A stretch of 7,565 nucleotides of DNA from Deltaproteobacteria bacterium. Its GTDB lineage: Bacteria; Desulfobacterota; DSM-4660; Desulfatiglandales; Desulfatiglandaceae. A program made the position numbers and the translations under genes. Below, in pieces: positions 6,413 through 7,565 of the stretch (positions are counted from its first letter, which is position 1; the number at the start of each line of letters is the position of its first letter). The DNA lies in NCBI GenBank assembly GCA_019307645.1, contig JAFDJF010000195.1, positions 1 to 7,565 of the forward strand. The letters are read 5' to 3'. The notes below the pieces were generated by a model. That model worked only from the letters and a program-made list of their open reading frames with translations, made no database searches and had not been told where the DNA came from.

Positions 6413-6513
6413 GTGTCCATCCAGAAATGAGATAGTTTTCGTTCAGACACTAAATATGCTATGCATTTAACGGGGTAAACAGGAATACATTGAAGTATTT
6501 CGAGGATTAAAAT
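6413..6513. repeat. Dispersed repeat, copy C (degenerate, internally deleted, with both end types)
   Basis: Bases 6413-6434 match the left end of copy B (3724-3745) exactly over 22 bases. Bases 6433-6455 match the left end of copy A (1804-1826) exactly over 23 bases but inverted. Together they make a 38-base unit running from GTGTC to GACAC (6413-6450). After it, CATTTAAC, a GGGGT stretch and TATTTCGAGGATTA (about 6497-6510) line up with the right half of copy B if about 30 bases of the central core are deleted. It lies upstream of the protease gene in the same orientation as the other two copies relative to their genes. Confidence 0.75.
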
Positions 6514-6586
6514 TTGAGGCTGGTGCAGAGATTGGGCTTCCGGGACCCGCCCGTAGGGTGGGCTTGAGCCGCTTTTTGGCGAAATC

Positions 6587-6611
6587 AAAAAAGGGCCGTT
6601 CTCGGACAGCC
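6587..6611 (-). terminator. Intrinsic terminator of the secreted calcium-binding protein gene
   Basis: On the minus strand, GGCTGT (6606-6611) pairs with ACGGCC (6594-6599) across the 6-base loop CCGAGA, with one G-U pair. It is followed by C and then six T residues (6587-6592). It lies about 55 bases after the stop codon of the upstream gene and well before the protease promoter, so it separates the two transcripts. Position, GC-rich stem and T-run agree. Confidence 0.6.
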
Positions 6612-6665
6612 TCCTTGAAAGAGTTGAAGATATGATCAGGGCGGGGCGCATGCTATCCATGCTAT

Positions 6666-7565
6666 CTAATCTAAATTCGTAATCCCAAACTCTGCTGCAA
6701 AGTAAGATAGTCCACAGGGATCGGAATTGGCCACCACCTCCGCCAGGTCAGAGCCATCAACGTCACCGTCGGTATTTAGGTCGCCATGGCATGGCACGCC
6801 ATCGTCCCATTTATCAGGTGTCCCATCGCCGTCTGTGTCTGGATTAAATGGGTCGGTGCTGTACTGAAATTCCAGTAAATTTGTCAGGCCGTCATCATCC
6901 GGGTCATTATTGGGGTTGTCAACTCCCTGATAACGCTCCCAGTCATCAGCCATTCCGTCATCATCATTGTCATTGATTTTAATGGAAGATGGTGTCACCG
7001 CATAACATGCTGCATCTGTAATGTCGGTAACTGTCATTGTGAGAATCATATAATTCGGAATGGATGCCATGGCCAGACGACAGGTATTGGCGCTTATAGC
7101 GGTAATGTCATCACCGGAGGTGGCAAAGTTCAGGGATGGATTGAATCTGTAATTGCCTTCGATTGTTGCATTCTGCAAATTTGGTTCATTGTATGTTACA
7201 TAAATAGCATTCGCACTGTAATATATGAACGGGTACTGATAAATGAAAGGGGGCGCCGGGGCCGTAGTGATTTCGGCAGAATACCCGCTTTCACCATAGG
7301 CATTGTAGGCCGTGAGAGCAAAACGGCAGTCTCCGTCCGGTATATCATGAAGTGTGAACTGCGTTACGTTTCCTACGTCAATGGGAGAGCTGCCCTCCAC
7401 AGCTTCTGTGCCGTCGTATGGCGGACCCGGGCATCCTGTCGTGTAATAGACCCTATATCCGGAGGATCCCACACTGGCATTCCATTGGAGGGTGATATCC
7501 ATTGCATGGCCTGGTGTTACGAAGCAGAATAATAGCTGAATGCATAGCAGTATACTTTTCCAAGT
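6666..7565 (-). CDS. Secreted protein with FN3, Ig-like, thrombospondin-type-3 and dockerin-like calcium motifs; 5' end beyond the right edge
   Basis: The frame stays open to the window edge, giving 299 visible residues without a start codon. The first 21 (ending SILLCIQLLFCFVTPGHA) form most of a signal peptide with a cleavage site after HA. The ATG at 7500-7502 is therefore the mature N-terminus region, not the start. Next comes a fibronectin type III domain (about 22-104; LQWNAS, YRVYY, LTAYNAYGESGYS). After it is an Ig-like domain resembling Big_5/SwmB (about 105-190; YVTYNEPN, YMILTMTVTDITDAA). Then come aspartate-rich calcium repeats (about 195-255; NDNDDDGMADDWE, NDPDDDGLTNLLEF, PDTDGDGTPDKWDDG). 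A single dockerin-like loop, GDLNTDGDVDGSDL, follows, with a C-terminal FAAEFG helix. Dockerins normally have two loops, so cellulosome-type docking is doubtful; cell-surface or extracellular calcium-stabilised adhesion is more likely. A terminator follows the gene. Confidence 0.85.
   Translation of the reverse strand, partial: TWKSILLCIQLLFCFVTPGHAMDITLQWNASVGSSGYRVYYTTGCPGPPYDGTEAVEGSSPIDVGNVTQFTLHDIPDGDCRFALTAYNAYGESGYSAEITTAPAPPFIYQYPFIYYSANAIYVTYNEPNLQNATIEGNYRFNPSLNFATSGDDITAISANTCRLAMASIPNYMILTMTVTDITDAACYAVTPSSIKINDNDDDGMADDWERYQGVDNPNNDPDDDGLTNLLEFQYSTDPFNPDTDGDGTPDKWDDGVPCHGDLNTDGDVDGSDLAEVVANSDPCGLSYFAAEFGITNLD

Larger units (their letters stand above)
6342..6665. other. Intergenic region of 324 bases: terminator, repeat copy C and promoter
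   Basis: This gap holds the intrinsic terminator of the secreted-protein gene (6587-6611), degenerate repeat C (6413-6513) and a promoter-like pair for the protease gene (6348-6376). It also has a 7-bp GC-rich stem with one G-T pair (CCCGCCC/GGGTGGG, 6546-6562) and a 9-base tandem duplication CATGCTATC at 6649-6666 that reaches the stop codon of the secreted-protein gene. A short plus-strand frame at about 6557-6671 has no start codon or ribosome site. I see no credible gene. Confidence 0.6.

Noticed and set aside
6406..6660. Minus-strand open frame of 84 codons
   Set aside because: It is composed of the terminator region and repeat copy C, has no ribosome binding site and no protein-like pattern.
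6557..6671. Plus-strand frame with a protein-like tail (GEIKKGPFSDSLLERVEDMIRAGRML)
   Set aside because: It looks like a helical C-terminus, but there is an in-frame stop at 6554-6556, no start codon with a ribosome site, and the stretch is better explained by the minus-strand terminator. A gene relic is possible but cannot be supported.
1..7565. CRISPR array, tRNA, rRNA or riboswitch
   Set aside because: No regularly spaced repeats, cloverleaf-like sequence or recognised riboswitch core was seen on either strand.

Overview
The window carries seven protein-coding genes, all on the minus strand, so the order of transcription runs from high to low coordinates. The gene content points to an anaerobic, probably sulfate-reducing bacterium of the Desulfobacterota (former Deltaproteobacteria). 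The clues are an aldehyde:ferredoxin oxidoreductase family protein, a flavoredoxin-type flavin reductase, a class III CoA-transferase, a DUF6125/ATC-hydrolase-like protein and a secreted protein with thrombospondin-type-3 and dockerin-like calcium motifs. This assignment is an inference from gene families, not a search result.

Right part (about 4640-7565). A secreted protein enters from beyond the right edge. Its signal peptide is visible but its start codon is not. Its domains are a fibronectin type III domain, an Ig-like domain, aspartate-rich calcium repeats and one dockerin-like loop. A good intrinsic terminator follows it. The 324-base gap from 6342 to 6665 holds that terminator, a degenerate copy of a dispersed repeat, and a promoter-like sequence placed so close to the next gene that its mRNA could be almost leaderless. 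That gene encodes an exported trypsin-like protease with His104, Asp134 and Ser210 in place. Only 11 bases later a flavoredoxin-like flavin reductase begins.

Middle (3859-4641). A 228-base gap with a perfect 16-bp palindrome and several hairpins precedes a DUF6125-like protein with a strong ribosome binding site.

Left part (1-3687). Four genes look like a catabolic set for a CoA-linked substrate: a CaiB/BaiF CoA-transferase, a VOC (glyoxalase/epimerase fold) protein, a dihydrodipicolinate-reductase/amine-dehydrogenase-like NAD(P) oxidoreductase, and the N-terminal 214 residues of an AOR-family tungsto- or molybdopterin enzyme that runs off the left edge. A plausible logic is CoA transfer onto an acid, rearrangement or hydration, NAD(P)-linked redox, and ferredoxin-linked aldehyde or acid redox. 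The substrate cannot be read from sequence.

The most unusual structure is a dispersed repeat of about 120 bp. Two well-preserved copies (about 1802-1925 and 3717-3843) share a nearly identical 63-64 base core, and a third, internally deleted copy lies at 6413-6513. All three point the same way relative to the downstream gene and sit just upstream of a coding region. The ends come in two versions, and the third copy carries both versions back to back.
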